This document shows positions 32,248 through 41,700 of a stretch of 64,000 nt of DNA, one piece after another. The notes under the pieces were generated by a model. That model was not told the DNA's origin. It ran no database searches and saw nothing but the letters and a program-made list of their open reading frames with translations. The translations under genes were made by a program, and so were the position numbers. How positions within the stretch are numbered: the first letter of the stretch is position 1; each line of letters opens with the position of its first letter. The stretch comes from Chitinophaga oryzae. Its GTDB lineage: Bacteria > Bacteroidota > Bacteroidia > Chitinophagales > Chitinophagaceae. The stretch is taken from assembly GCF_012516375.2 (NCBI RefSeq), contig NZ_CP051204.2:3844001-3908000 (forward strand). Reading direction: 5' to 3'.

Positions 32248-33426
32248 ATGTATAAAGCACTTACTATCACGGCGTTGTTCATTTCATTGGCCATAGGTAC
32301 CCAGGCGCAGCAGGACACACTTGCTAACGGTAATACCCCTCCACAGGAAGACAGCCTTGCCTTCCGGAAGCGCAGCTTTTTCCCGCTGCCGGTACTGGGA
32401 TATTCCCAGGAAAAAGGACTGGAGATAGGCGCCGCCATGTTGTATTCTTTTTATACAGACAATAAGAATCCGGACATCACCACGCGTAATTCTACGCTCA
32501 ACCTGATACCGGCCGTTACCACCGAAAGCCAGTTTAAAATTGATCTGAAGGCCAATATATGGACCCGTAGCAATACCTGGCATTATAAAGGCAATCTGCG
32601 TTATCACAATTTCCCGCTGTATTTCTTCGGTATCGGTAATGAAACCCGTCACGACGACCGCTCCCTGTTAAACAATACCCGCTATAAGGCGCAGCTGGAA
32701 GCGGAGCGCCGCATTAGCGGCCATTTCTACGCCGGCGCTTCCCTGTTGTACCAGAATGATTCATACAGCAGCAAGGATGATAAAGGTATTTACAACACCA
32801 TGTCTTTGGTAGGCAAGGAGGGTGGTCATGTCACGTTTATCGGCCTCACCGGCATTTTCGACAACCGCGACAACCAGAACTATACCCGCAAAGGCTGGTG
32901 GCTGCGGTTAAATGCAGCCTATGCGCCGGGTTTCCTCAGCTCGGAGCCGTTATTTAAGCTGGAAGCGCAGGGCTCCCACTTTATTTCCCTGTCACCCAAA
33001 AGCACTATAGGCCTGAATGGCGTGTTTAACAGCCTGCAGGGCGACCGGCTGCCATTTTACCTGTTGCCCGAAATGGGAAATGACAACATCATGCGCGGCT
33101 ACTACACCGGCCGCTACCGTGATCAGAACTACCTGGCGGGACAGGCGGAATACCGTTACCTCATCGATCCCAAAATGCATATCAAAATATGGTTTGTGGA
33201 CATCCGGCCTAAATTTGCACTCGCTGCCTTTGCCGGCGCAGGCTCCGTGTTCAACAACCATAATTTTGCACTCAATGGTTTTAAACCCAGCTTTGGCGGT
33301 GGTATCCGTTACTTCTACGACGAAAATGCCAGGCTGACAATTCGTATAGACTATGCCGTTGGCGAGCAACGCAGCGGTGAAAGCAGGCAAAAGGGATTGT
33401 ACCTGTCGCTGGCAGAAGCTTTCTAA
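32248..33426 (+). CDS. BamA/TamA-type outer membrane barrel protein
   Basis: The 392-residue protein has a signal peptide (MYKALTITALFISLAIGTQAQ) and then a predicted barrel. It shows surface-antigen features: FPLPVLGYSQEKGLEIGAA, NLRYHNFPLYFFGIGNE, FIGLTGIFDNRDNQNYTRKGWWLR and GGGIRYFYDENARLTIRIDYAVG. There are no POTRA domains, so this is a short, barrel-only member of the Omp85-like group (patatin-linked or Bac_surface_Ag type). It probably sits in the outer membrane. Function beyond that is unknown. The start is fixed by the adjacent promoter box. Confidence 0.85.
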   Translation: MYKALTITALFISLAIGTQAQQDTLANGNTPPQEDSLAFRKRSFFPLPVLGYSQEKGLEIGAAMLYSFYTDNKNPDITTRNSTLNLIPAVTTESQFKIDLKANIWTRSNTWHYKGNLRYHNFPLYFFGIGNETRHDDRSLLNNTRYKAQLEAERRISGHFYAGASLLYQNDSYSSKDDKGIYNTMSLVGKEGGHVTFIGLTGIFDNRDNQNYTRKGWWLRLNAAYAPGFLSSEPLFKLEAQGSHFISLSPKSTIGLNGVFNSLQGDRLPFYLLPEMGNDNIMRGYYTGRYRDQNYLAGQAEYRYLIDPKMHIKIWFVDIRPKFALAAFAGAGSVFNNHNFALNGFKPSFGGGIRYFYDENARLTIRIDYAVGEQRSGESRQKGLYLSLAEAF

Positions 33427-33510
33427 AACAAGTGGGTGAGCTGATTGTTATTTGATAACAAATCGTTAACTTCCGGTAACGACGAAACCATCTCACCAAA
33501 ACCACTGTTT

Positions 33511-34536
33511 ATGAAAAAAGTGCACCTGTTTTCAGCCACTATGCTGGCGTTGGCACTCGCAGGAAACGTCCGGGCCCAGGACCATTCCAGTGCTGCTTCT
33601 CCATCAAAATTTTATCTCAAAGTAACGGGTGGTTACTTCTTTAGCGTTTTCCCGGGACAGTTCCCGAATGTTGGCCCATTTCCACCGCAGGACCTGCATA
33701 CCGAATACAATCCCACGCGTCCCAATCCGCTGGACACCATCAGCCGTAAAGTGCTTACAGGCTCATACGGTGAAGGTGCGAGGGGCGGGATCGCAGTAGG
33801 GTATAATATCAATAAATACATGGCCGTGGAAGCTTCGTTTAATTACTACCGCAGCCGTAAAAACCTGATGACAAAAAATCTCACCACGATGGCGGGCAGT
33901 GGCAAACAGCTGACCAGTGTGGAGTCACGCGGATATGTAAACGCGGTGGACTTCGCGCCGGCCCTCGTGCTGAATCCCGGTTTTGAAAAGGTGAACCCCT
34001 ATGTTCGTGTAGGAATGGTACTGCCGCTATGGGGCCGCCTGTACATTGATACCGATGTGGACCAGCTGACCAGCCCTGCCGGCATTCCGCCCGGTACCAT
34101 GGTGCACACCGTTATCCACCGCAAGGAGGAAGTCAAGCCCAATATCACCATCGGCTTTCAGGGCGCGATCGGTGTATCCTTCTACGTGAGTCCGCGTATA
34201 GACATCTTCGTGGAAGGGGAATACCGCAACGTACCGGTAAGAAGTAAAGAAAAAGAAGTCACTGCCTTCGAGCAAACCAATAATATCGTCAACGCCTCCA
34301 CCGGCGCGGTAGTGGCGCCACTGCCCACACAGCCTACCCGCAGCCTCGGCGACCTGAGCGTGGCGGAAAAAAACACCAAATATGTGACCACGCTGGATAA
34401 AAACTCCAACACACCGGTCAACCAGATCGGCAGTAAAGTGTTTTACCGCAACGACAACGAACCGTCCAACGATCTCAAATCATATATCAATATCGGCGGA
34501 TTAGGCGCCAACGCCGGCATCAAAATAAAACTATGA
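33511..34536 (+). CDS. Outer membrane beta-barrel protein
   Basis: The 341-residue protein starts MKKVHLFSATMLALALAGNV, with a signal peptide cleaved near VRAQD. Aromatic-alternating strands follow (KFYLKVTGGYFFSVFPG, AVGYNINKYMAVEASFNYYRS, VNPYVRVGMVLPL, ITIGFQGAIGVSFYVSPRIDIFVEGEYRN). A C-terminal strand GLGANAGIKIKL closes the barrel. It has the style of OmpX/OmpW-like porin-fold proteins, without a peptidoglycan-binding OmpA domain. It follows the BamA-like gene by 84 bp on the same strand and may be transcribed with it. Ligand unknown. Confidence 0.8.
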   Translation: MKKVHLFSATMLALALAGNVRAQDHSSAASPSKFYLKVTGGYFFSVFPGQFPNVGPFPPQDLHTEYNPTRPNPLDTISRKVLTGSYGEGARGGIAVGYNINKYMAVEASFNYYRSRKNLMTKNLTTMAGSGKQLTSVESRGYVNAVDFAPALVLNPGFEKVNPYVRVGMVLPLWGRLYIDTDVDQLTSPAGIPPGTMVHTVIHRKEEVKPNITIGFQGAIGVSFYVSPRIDIFVEGEYRNVPVRSKEKEVTAFEQTNNIVNASTGAVVAPLPTQPTRSLGDLSVAEKNTKYVTTLDKNSNTPVNQIGSKVFYRNDNEPSNDLKSYINIGGLGANAGIKIKL

Positions 34537-34552
34537 TGGCCAGCCTGATTGT

Positions 34553-34860
34553 TGCTGATTCGCCTGATACGCGATTCGCCTGATTCGTTTGGTCCTTGTG
34601 ACCTTTGGTCATCTTTGTCATCCTGGTGGCACACCAGGTACACCAGGTACACCATTTACACTAAGATCAATATAACGCTCCGACATCCCAATCATAAACA
34701 TAGAAGCCGGCTTACATAGCCGGCCTCCTCATTTAAAGGGCCTGAATAACATCGTCGCCCAGGGCGTGAGCCCTGGGATATTGGGATATTTTGATATTTT
34801 GATATTGAAATATTGAGATATTTTGATATTCTGATATTTTGAATTATCTGGAATTTTAAT
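34553..34860. repeat. Mosaic of short tandem repeats and hairpins in a convergent gap
   Basis: The 344-bp gap between the barrel gene and the convergent aldo/keto reductase holds no gene. It contains two GATTCGCCTGAT copies (from about 34558), tandem CACCAGGTA units near 34636, and a hairpin GCCGGCT-TACAT-AGCCGGC (34706-34724). After these comes a perfect hairpin CCCAGGGC-GTGA-GCCCTGGG (34758-34777), then an array of (G)ATATTTTG-like units to about 34851. The hairpins may end transcription from both sides. Confidence 0.75.
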
Positions 34861-34880
34861 TTGATTCCCCTGGAAGATGC

Positions 34881-35834
34881 CTATCCCTCCGCAGAAGCCT
34901 CATTCAGCGTCTTCACCGCATCGGCGTCCAGCTGCAGTTGTATTCCGTTGATAATATCCTGCAGTTGTGCCACGCTGGTGGCGCTGGCGATAGGTGCTGC
35001 GATGGTAGGGCGGGTGAGGAGCCAGGCGAGCGAAATACCTGCGGGTGTACTGTTATACCGCACGGCCACGGCGTCGAGAGCGGCAAGGATACGCCGACCC
35101 CTGTCATTCAGGTAGCCGAGTGCTGTCTGGCCGCGGGCGCTGCTTTTGGCGATGTCAGCCTCGCTGCGGTATTTGCCGCTGAGAAAGCCGCTGGCCAGCG
35201 AGTAATAGCTGATAACACCTAATCCGTACTGCTCACAGAGAGGCATATACGTTTTTTCGAAACCGGCGCGGTCGTAGAGATTGTATTCCGGCTGGAAGGT
35301 ATCGTATCGTGCCATCCCGTTGTGGCCGCCGGCTTTCAGGCTTTCTTCCAGCCTTGCTGCGCTCATGTTGGAGGCGCCAACAGCTCGTACCTTGCCGGCT
35401 TTAATCAGCGTGGCATAGGCCTCCAGCGTTTCTTCCACCGGCGTGTCGGTGTTGTCATAGTGGGTCTGGTAAAGATCGATATAGTCGGTCTGCAGCCGCT
35501 GAAGGGAATCTTCCACCGACCGGATGATGTATGCTTTGCTGGTATTAACACCCTGGCCCATATCAGCGCCCACTTTGGTGGCGATCAGCACGTTGGCGCG
35601 CCTGCCGCTTTGTTTCAGCCATTTCCCGATAATGGTTTCGGATTCTCCACCCTTGTTGCCGGGGACCCAGCGGGAATAAACATCGGCGGTGTCAATAAGG
35701 TTGAACCCGTTGCCCGTAAAGGCATCCAGCAGTTGAAAGGAAGTTTTTTCGTCGGCGGACCAGCCAAACACGTTGCCGCCAAAAGCGAAGGGGGCTGCTT
35801 CCAGCCCGGATTTTCCAAGTTTCCGTTTTTCCAT
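34881..35834 (-). CDS. Aldo/keto reductase
   Basis: The 317-residue protein is an NADPH-dependent aldo/keto reductase with a TIM barrel. Motifs include RKLGKSGLEAAPFAFGGNVFG, the catalytic NLIDTADVYS (Asp and Tyr), LIATKVG (Lys), DYIDLYQTHYDNTDTPVEET (His), VRAVGASNMSA, and the C-terminal cofactor-binding PTIAAPIASATSVAQL. It reduces aldehydes or ketones. The natural substrate cannot be read from sequence. It is most like the YajO/Tas-type group and stands alone, convergent with the barrel gene and divergent from the gene at 35945. Confidence 0.93.
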   Translation of the reverse strand: MEKRKLGKSGLEAAPFAFGGNVFGWSADEKTSFQLLDAFTGNGFNLIDTADVYSRWVPGNKGGESETIIGKWLKQSGRRANVLIATKVGADMGQGVNTSKAYIIRSVEDSLQRLQTDYIDLYQTHYDNTDTPVEETLEAYATLIKAGKVRAVGASNMSAARLEESLKAGGHNGMARYDTFQPEYNLYDRAGFEKTYMPLCEQYGLGVISYYSLASGFLSGKYRSEADIAKSSARGQTALGYLNDRGRRILAALDAVAVRYNSTPAGISLAWLLTRPTIAAPIASATSVAQLQDIINGIQLQLDADAVKTLNEASAEG

Positions 35835-35919
35835 GATGATTAATTTTGAAGCGCTTGTAATAATTCCTTCTCTAAATTTAACGACTTTTATCGACCTGCG
35901 TGTCCTCAGCTAATTTCAC

Positions 35920-35927
35920 TACATTTG
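35920..35927 (+). promoter_or_regulatory. Candidate -7 box TACATTTG
   Basis: TACATTTG matches TAnnTTTG and ends 17 bp before the ATG at 35945. It makes the in-frame GTG at 35900 an unlikely start because that codon would precede transcription. Confidence 0.5.
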
Positions 35928-35944
35928 GTGATCAATTTCATTAT

Positions 35945-36760
35945 ATGATGATGCCAACAGGTATATCACAGGCGGATTTTAACTGGCTGACCAATAAGTT
36001 CGGCCAACAGGGCGGTAACTCCCATATCGACACGGAAGAAGATGTTATACACGAAATATTTCCGGACAAAGTAGTCATCGGTACGCGCTTTCTGAACTGC
36101 GCCACCTATGAGCTGTCTTTCGAAGGAGCGGCGCTGACGGTGAAGAAAAGCCGGCTGGACAATTATAAACTGGGAGATGCTGCGCACATGATAGCGGATG
36201 AACTGGACGCAGAAGATGTGGAAGAGCTGACATTGCGTTGGAACGCCATGCTGCGCGAACTGAAAATGTTTGATAAACTACAGGCGCAGGGTAACGCGCG
36301 CGAGTTGTTATCCCAGCTTTACCTCGATATTTTTGAAGAAGACGAAGCGGAAGAACAGATCAACAACCTGCCGGAAAATGTACCTGCCAACGTAATGGCC
36401 ATCTGGGAAGAACTGCAGGTGGCGTTACAGCAAACGGGCAATCTCACGGATTTTGAATGGAGGTCTTTGTCTGATGAAGGGGTGTTTGCCCTCAATGAAC
36501 TGTCTCCCCTGGTACGTACCGGCGCCATCCTGGAAGCGCCCTCGCCGGAAGACTATGAAGCGATGCTGGCCGCAGAAGATTTTGCCAAAGCGCTGCTGGA
36601 CTATTTTAACGAGCAGCTCGAAGCCTTCGACCTGAAGATTGTCGCCATCGGGCCTGCGCTGGATGAATACCAGTCTTTTTCCTGTTTCCCCATGCAGGAC
36701 TTCCGGCTTGCCAACGCAATGCTGAAGATGGAAGAATTATGCCTGGTCTGCTTTTTCTGA
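35945..36760 (+). CDS. Hypothetical acidic protein, 271 aa
   Basis: The protein starts at the first of three ATG codons (MMMPTGISQADFNWL), placed after a TAnnTTTG box. It is acidic (DELDAEDVEELTL, DIFEEDEAEEQINN), has no signal peptide or membrane segment, and ends with an aromatic and cysteine-rich tail (EELCLVCFF). Helical prediction by eye suggests an all-alpha middle region. I do not recognise the family. It is a single gene between the divergent aldo/keto reductase and the efflux operon, and no role is proposed. Confidence 0.75.
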   Translation: MMMPTGISQADFNWLTNKFGQQGGNSHIDTEEDVIHEIFPDKVVIGTRFLNCATYELSFEGAALTVKKSRLDNYKLGDAAHMIADELDAEDVEELTLRWNAMLRELKMFDKLQAQGNARELLSQLYLDIFEEDEAEEQINNLPENVPANVMAIWEELQVALQQTGNLTDFEWRSLSDEGVFALNELSPLVRTGAILEAPSPEDYEAMLAAEDFAKALLDYFNEQLEAFDLKIVAIGPALDEYQSFSCFPMQDFRLANAMLKMEELCLVCFF

Positions 36761-36828
36761 TTTTACAGGAATTAAAAAGTGATTAAAATATGACGAGTGG
36801 TCTGGCAAAAGCCGGTCGCATTCAATAT

Positions 36829-36844
36829 CTTAGTGGGCACTAAG
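36829..36844. promoter_or_regulatory. Palindrome CTTAGTG-GG-CACTAAG upstream of efflux genes
   Basis: This perfect 7-2-7 palindrome overlaps a weak -7-like box (TATCTTAG) and ends 10 bp before the GTG at 36855. Position and form fit a repressor operator for the small exported protein and possibly the TolC-RND-MFP genes. The repressor gene is not in the window. Confidence 0.5.
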
Positions 36845-36854
36845 TTGGTTGGAT

Positions 36855-37217
36855 GTGAAAATATTAAGGCTGCTATTCCTTGTACTCATTACTGTCTGCG
36901 TGCTCCCCCAAGTGGAGCAGCACGATAGTTATGTGCGCTCCCAACAACAGCATACTTTCAACATCACGCAGTATGTGCTGAAACATACCCCCCGGTACAA
37001 AACGACCATCAAAAAGTTGAAGCGCCGGCCGGTAGGCATTAACGATAGTCATAGCCAGGTATGTTCCATCTACTGCGCTTCCCTTCCCCCTTATTTTATT
37101 TATGTAGATGATACCCGCACAGGATATCACTGCAATCCCTATCTCAGTGTTCCCGTCCCCCTTCGTAGCTGGCGAGGCCCGCCAACCACACGTAACTTTT
37201 ATTTTGGGATTTGTTGA
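36855..37217 (+). CDS. Small exported protein upstream of RND efflux operon
   Basis: A GTG-initiated frame of 120 codons (a TTG lies two codons earlier) has an N-terminal hydrophobic helix VKILRLLFLVLITVCVLP. A polar region follows with Cys residues in SQVCSIYCAS, and a C-terminal tail has RSWRGPP. In layout (short signal segment, Cys cluster, C-terminal Trp-x-x-Pro) it resembles small Cys-bearing proteins found before heavy-metal RND systems in Bacteroidota, but the match is not strong. It precedes the TolC gene by 131 bp. Gene reality is likely but not certain, because the start codon is non-ATG. Confidence 0.5.
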   Translation: MKILRLLFLVLITVCVLPQVEQHDSYVRSQQQHTFNITQYVLKHTPRYKTTIKKLKRRPVGINDSHSQVCSIYCASLPPYFIYVDDTRTGYHCNPYLSVPVPLRSWRGPPTTRNFYFGIC

Positions 37218-37330
37218 TTTTCGATTTTTTGATGTCGTGGATTAGCAAACGAAGATTAATAAAGGATCTTCTTGCTCGTCTTCCCGAAATCACAAAATCC
37301 GTAAATCACAAAATTCATAAATCTTTTTAC
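37205..37330. repeat. Degenerate inverted repeat with TTGATTTTCGATTTTTTGAT core
   Basis: The 20-nt core at 37214-37233 is identical to 47640-47659. Downstream, about 37285-37320, ATCACAAAATC-like units on the opposite complement form a decayed right arm. It covers the gap between the small exported protein and the TolC gene. Confidence 0.65.
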
Positions 37331-37348
37331 TAATCTTTTCAGCGAGTT

Positions 37349-38743
37349 ATGCGTAATCATATGACCGCGAAAAAGAGGTATGGGCTATTGCTATGTCTGC
37401 TGCCTTGCACCTCTTTGTTCGCCGGCCCGGTCGCGGACAGCCTTTCACTCAGGCAGGCCGTAGACCTGGCCCTGACCCATTATCCTGCCGTGAAGGCGAA
37501 ACAGGCGCTTGTGAAAGCAGGACAGGCCAACATCACCGATGTCAAACACAACTGGTACCCTGCGCTCCGTTTACATGAACAGGTGGATGCAGGTACCGAT
37601 AACAGTATCTATGGTTCCTATTTCACTATGGGCATGATCCCGTCTACCTCCGGCGGTATCCGGGCAGACAATAACGCCGCCCTCATGAGCGGTAATATCG
37701 CCATGGCCTCCATGCAGTGGGAGATCTACAACTTCGGCGCCTACGGCACGCAAAAAGAGGCCGCCCGCCAGGATTTGCATGTGAACGAGGCGGATCTTAA
37801 CAATACCACCAACCAGCTCACCGTATCGGTCATCCGGGACTACCTGGAACTGTTGCGGCTAAACGAACTACGGCAAATACAAACGGACAATATCCGGCGT
37901 AACGCCGAAATGGCCCGCGCCGTGACAGCCATTGTGTTGCATGGCCTGAAACCCGGAGTGGACAGCGCCATCGCGGCCGCAGAACTGTCCAAAGCACGCC
38001 TCGGTCTTCTCGAGGTAGCTAACCGGTACAACCAGGTCCGTATACAACTGGCGGCTTTTACTGGCCTGGACACCGCGCAGGTGCTGCCCGTATTCGGCAG
38101 CGGCGCCACGCTGCCGCAACTGCTGGAGCCGGATTCGTTGCGGCCGGCAGACAGCCACCCGCTGCTGGAATACTATCACGCGCTGTACCAGCGCCAGCAG
38201 GCGCAGGAACAGGTGGTCCGCAAACAACAACTGCCGAAGGTAAACCTGATGGCAGCCGGATGGATGCGCGGCTCCAGCGGCACCTTCAACGACGTGTATG
38301 ATAAAAACCTTTTCAGTGGTCTCGGCTACAGCCGCTACAATTACCTGCTCGGACTGGGCATCACCTGGAATGTGGCCGACCTGAAACACACGCGCGACAG
38401 GATGGCGGTACAAAAGCAGAAATCTGCCGCCGCGGCGCAGGAACTGGAAACCTCGCGGACCAACCTGCAAAGCCTGTATCAGCAGGCGCAGGCCGATATA
38501 CTAACGGCGCAGGCCAAACTAAAAGAGCTGCCCCTGCAGCTGATGGCCGCGCAGGCTGCAGCCAAACAGAAAATGGCCCTGTATAAACATGGCCTCACCA
38601 GCATCATCGAAGTCACCAACGCGTTGTTTGTGCTCAACAGGGCGGAAACAGACCTGGTACAGGCCCACGACGAAGCCTGGAAAGCATTGTTTCGTGCAGC
38701 CTATGCCGACAATAACCTCGGACAGCTGATCAGCAGCCTCTGA
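37349..38743 (+). CDS. TolC-family outer membrane efflux protein
   Basis: The 464-residue protein has a signal peptide (GLLLCLLPCTSLFAGP) and the repeated alpha-helical pattern of OEP proteins (SLRQAVDLALTHYPAVKAKQ, DVKHNWYPALRLHEQ, LTVSVIRDYLELLRLNELRQ, KQQLPKVNLMAAGW, KLKELPLQLMAAQAAAKQKM). It would form the outer-membrane exit duct and periplasmic tunnel for the RND pump encoded next, 34 bp downstream. A second ATG lies 12 bp inside the gene. There is no lipobox. Confidence 0.92.
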   Translation: MRNHMTAKKRYGLLLCLLPCTSLFAGPVADSLSLRQAVDLALTHYPAVKAKQALVKAGQANITDVKHNWYPALRLHEQVDAGTDNSIYGSYFTMGMIPSTSGGIRADNNAALMSGNIAMASMQWEIYNFGAYGTQKEAARQDLHVNEADLNNTTNQLTVSVIRDYLELLRLNELRQIQTDNIRRNAEMARAVTAIVLHGLKPGVDSAIAAAELSKARLGLLEVANRYNQVRIQLAAFTGLDTAQVLPVFGSGATLPQLLEPDSLRPADSHPLLEYYHALYQRQQAQEQVVRKQQLPKVNLMAAGWMRGSSGTFNDVYDKNLFSGLGYSRYNYLLGLGITWNVADLKHTRDRMAVQKQKSAAAAQELETSRTNLQSLYQQAQADILTAQAKLKELPLQLMAAQAAAKQKMALYKHGLTSIIEVTNALFVLNRAETDLVQAHDEAWKALFRAAYADNNLGQLISSL

Positions 38744-38777
38744 GCAGGATACCGGTTTTCATTTTAAAGTAACGCTT

Positions 38778-41700
38778 ATGTCTTTAGTCTCTTCAGCCCT
38801 GAAAAAGCCGGTCACGGTAGTGGTGCTCACTGCCGGTCTGCTGCTGTTTTCATTACTGGCTATGTTCAGCATACCCATCGATATCTTTCCCAAACTAAAC
38901 CTGCCGACCATTTACGTGATAGAGCCTTACGGCGGCATGTCGCCCAAACAGATGGAAGGCTTTTTCGCCACGCGTCTGCAGGACCAGTTCCTGTATGTGA
39001 ACGGCGTAAAAAATATCTCCACCAAAAACATACAGGGGTTGACGTTGTTGAAACTCACTTTTTACGAAAATACCGATATGGCGGAAGCCTCTGCCCAGGT
39101 GGCTTTGCAGGTGAACAGGGCCATGAAGTTTTTCCCGCCGGGCGCGCTGCCGCCACAGGTGCTGCGCTTCGACGCATCGTCGCTGCCGGTAGGGGAACTG
39201 GTTTTCAGCAGCCCCAATAAATCGCTCAAAGAGATCTATGACCTGGCGGCCACCCGTATCCGGCCCATGTTTGCTTCGGTGCCCGGGCTGTCCGCACCAC
39301 CGCCTTTTGGCGCCAATTCCCGTTCGGTCGTGGTGAATGTGGACCCGCAGCGCCTGCGCGCCTTCAACCTGTCGGCCGACCAGGTGGTGGAGGCGATCGC
39401 GAAAAACAACGTGATGACGCCGTCCGGCAACATCCGTATCAATAATACCATGTATGTCACAACCATTAACTCCCTCGAAAAAGAAGTGACCGATTTCGGG
39501 GAGATCCCGATTGTGACTAACGGCAACGCTACCGTATTTGTCAAAGACGTGGCCCGCGTGGCAGATGCTACAGACGTGACTGTGGACTATGCGCTGATCA
39601 ACGGCAAACGGTCCGTATACATTCCTGTGGTAAAAACCGCAGACGCCTCCACCTGGGACGTAGTGAAAACGCTGAAGTCCAAACTTCCGGAGATGCAAAG
39701 CCTCCTGCCCGACGACGTAAAAGTCTCTTACGAATTTGATCAGTCGGTATTTGTGATCAATGCTGTGAAAAGCCTTATCACAGAAGGGTTGCTCGGCGCG
39801 CTGCTCACCGGTCTGATGGTGCTGCTGTTCCTGCGCGACCTGCGCAGCTGCCTGGTAGTGGTGATCACCATTCCGATCGCTGTGCTGTGTGCTGTGCTGG
39901 GGCTGCGACTGGCAGGGCAGACGATCAACCTGATGACGCTGAGCGGCCTGGCGCTGGCCATCGGTATCCTGGTGGACCAGGCCACCGTAACGATAGAGAA
40001 CATACACCAGCACCTCGAAATGGGCAAACCTGTCAGGCGCGCTATTTACGATGCCTGCGAGGAGATAGCCTTTCCGCTGGTGCTGATCCTGTTGTGTATC
40101 CTTGCTGTTTTTGCACCGTCTTTTATTATGACCGGCGTGCCCAGGGCCATGTTCCTGCCGCTGTCATTGTCCATCGGTTTCGCGATGATCGCTTCTTTCT
40201 TTGCCGCACAATCGCTGGTGCCCGTGGTGGCCAACTGGTGGCTGAAAGCGGAGAAATTCAGCCATGGCCATAGCCATGTGGGACTGGCGCTCGATAATGC
40301 GGAGGTGAAGGAGGTCAATGAACATCTGCAGCAGGAGACCTCGGTGCCGGAGGCCAGGAAAGAAGGCTTCGAACGCTTCAAGGGTGGCTTTGTCCGCGTG
40401 CTGGAAAATGCCATGAAACGTTCCGGCCTGATCGTCGGAGTGTACGTCATAGGGTCGTTACTGCTGGCAGGCGGCTGCTATTGGTGGATAGGGAAGGACC
40501 TGATGCCGCATGTGAATGCGGGGCAGTTTCAGTTGCGCCTGCGCATGCCCGACGGCACCCGGCTGGAACGTACCGAGGCGGGCCTGCATGAGGTGCTGAA
40601 TATCATTGACAGTACCGTCGGCGGCCATGTGGCCATCAGTTCCGCTTATGTAGGCCTGATCCCCAGCAGCTACGGTACCAGTAACCTCTACATTTTCAAC
40701 AGCGGCACGCACGAAGCGGTGCTGCAGGTGAACCTCGACGAAGATTACAAAACAGATATAGAAAAACTGAAGGACCAGCTGCGGTCCAATATTATGGCGA
40801 AGATACCGGAGATGCGCCTGTCTTTTGAACCGATAGACCTCACGGAGAAGATCATGGCGCAGGGGGCTTCCACGCCGATAGAGCTGCGGGTGGCGGGTAA
40901 GGACATGAAGCAGATTGCGGGATATGCCGAAGGGCTGGTGTCGCGGTTGAAGCAGATTTCTTTTCTGCGCGACGTGCAGATTGCGCAGCCGCTGCATTTT
41001 CCGGTGATCAGTATTGAGATAGACCGGCTCAAGCTGGCGCAGATGGGGCTGAACATCTACCAGGTGGCGCGCTCGGTGACAGCTTCCACATCTTCCAGCC
41101 GTTTTACGGAAAAAAACCAGTGGCTGGATGAGAAGGTCGCCTATACCTACCAGGTGCAGGTGCAGGTGCCGGAATACAGCATGACGGCCATCAACGACCT
41201 GAAAGAGATCCCGCTGGTGCCTGGTCAGCCGCGGCCGGTGCTGGCCGATGTGGCATCTTTCCGGACCACGGAAATGCCGGGAGAATATGACCGCGCCGGT
41301 CCGCGTAGGTTCGTTACCGTTAGTGCCAATATCACCGGTAAAGATCTGGGCGCAGCTACCGCCGCAGTGCAGCAAGTGGTACGCGAAGCGGGTACGCCGC
41401 CCAAAGGACTGGTGGTGGAGCTGAAAGGAGCATCGAGCCTGCTGGTAGATACGCTGGAAAGCCTTGAACGCGGGCTGGCTATGGCGGTAGTCGTTATTTT
41501 CCTGCTGCTGGCGGCCAATTACCAGTCCTTCAAACTGTCGCTCGTGGTGCTGGTGACGGTGCCCGCGGTGATCGCCGGCGCGCTGCTGGCTTTACTGATG
41601 ACAGGCGCTACGCTCAACCTGCAGTCTTATATGGGCATGATCATGTCTACCGGCGTATCGGTGGCTAACGCCATCCTGATTGTCACCAATGCGGAGAAGC

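Noticed and set aside
32154..32438. Minus-strand frame containing INYELRITNYELR
   Set aside because: The sequence is the translated inverted repeat plus the antisense of the BamA-like gene; not a protein.
34443..34655. Minus-strand frame rich in YLVYLV and other repeated residues
   Set aside because: It is a translation of the intergenic repeat mosaic and the tail of the barrel gene.
34779..34851. ATATTTTG array considered as a CRISPR-like array
   Set aside because: Units are 8-10 bp and contiguous with no spacers; no cas genes are present.
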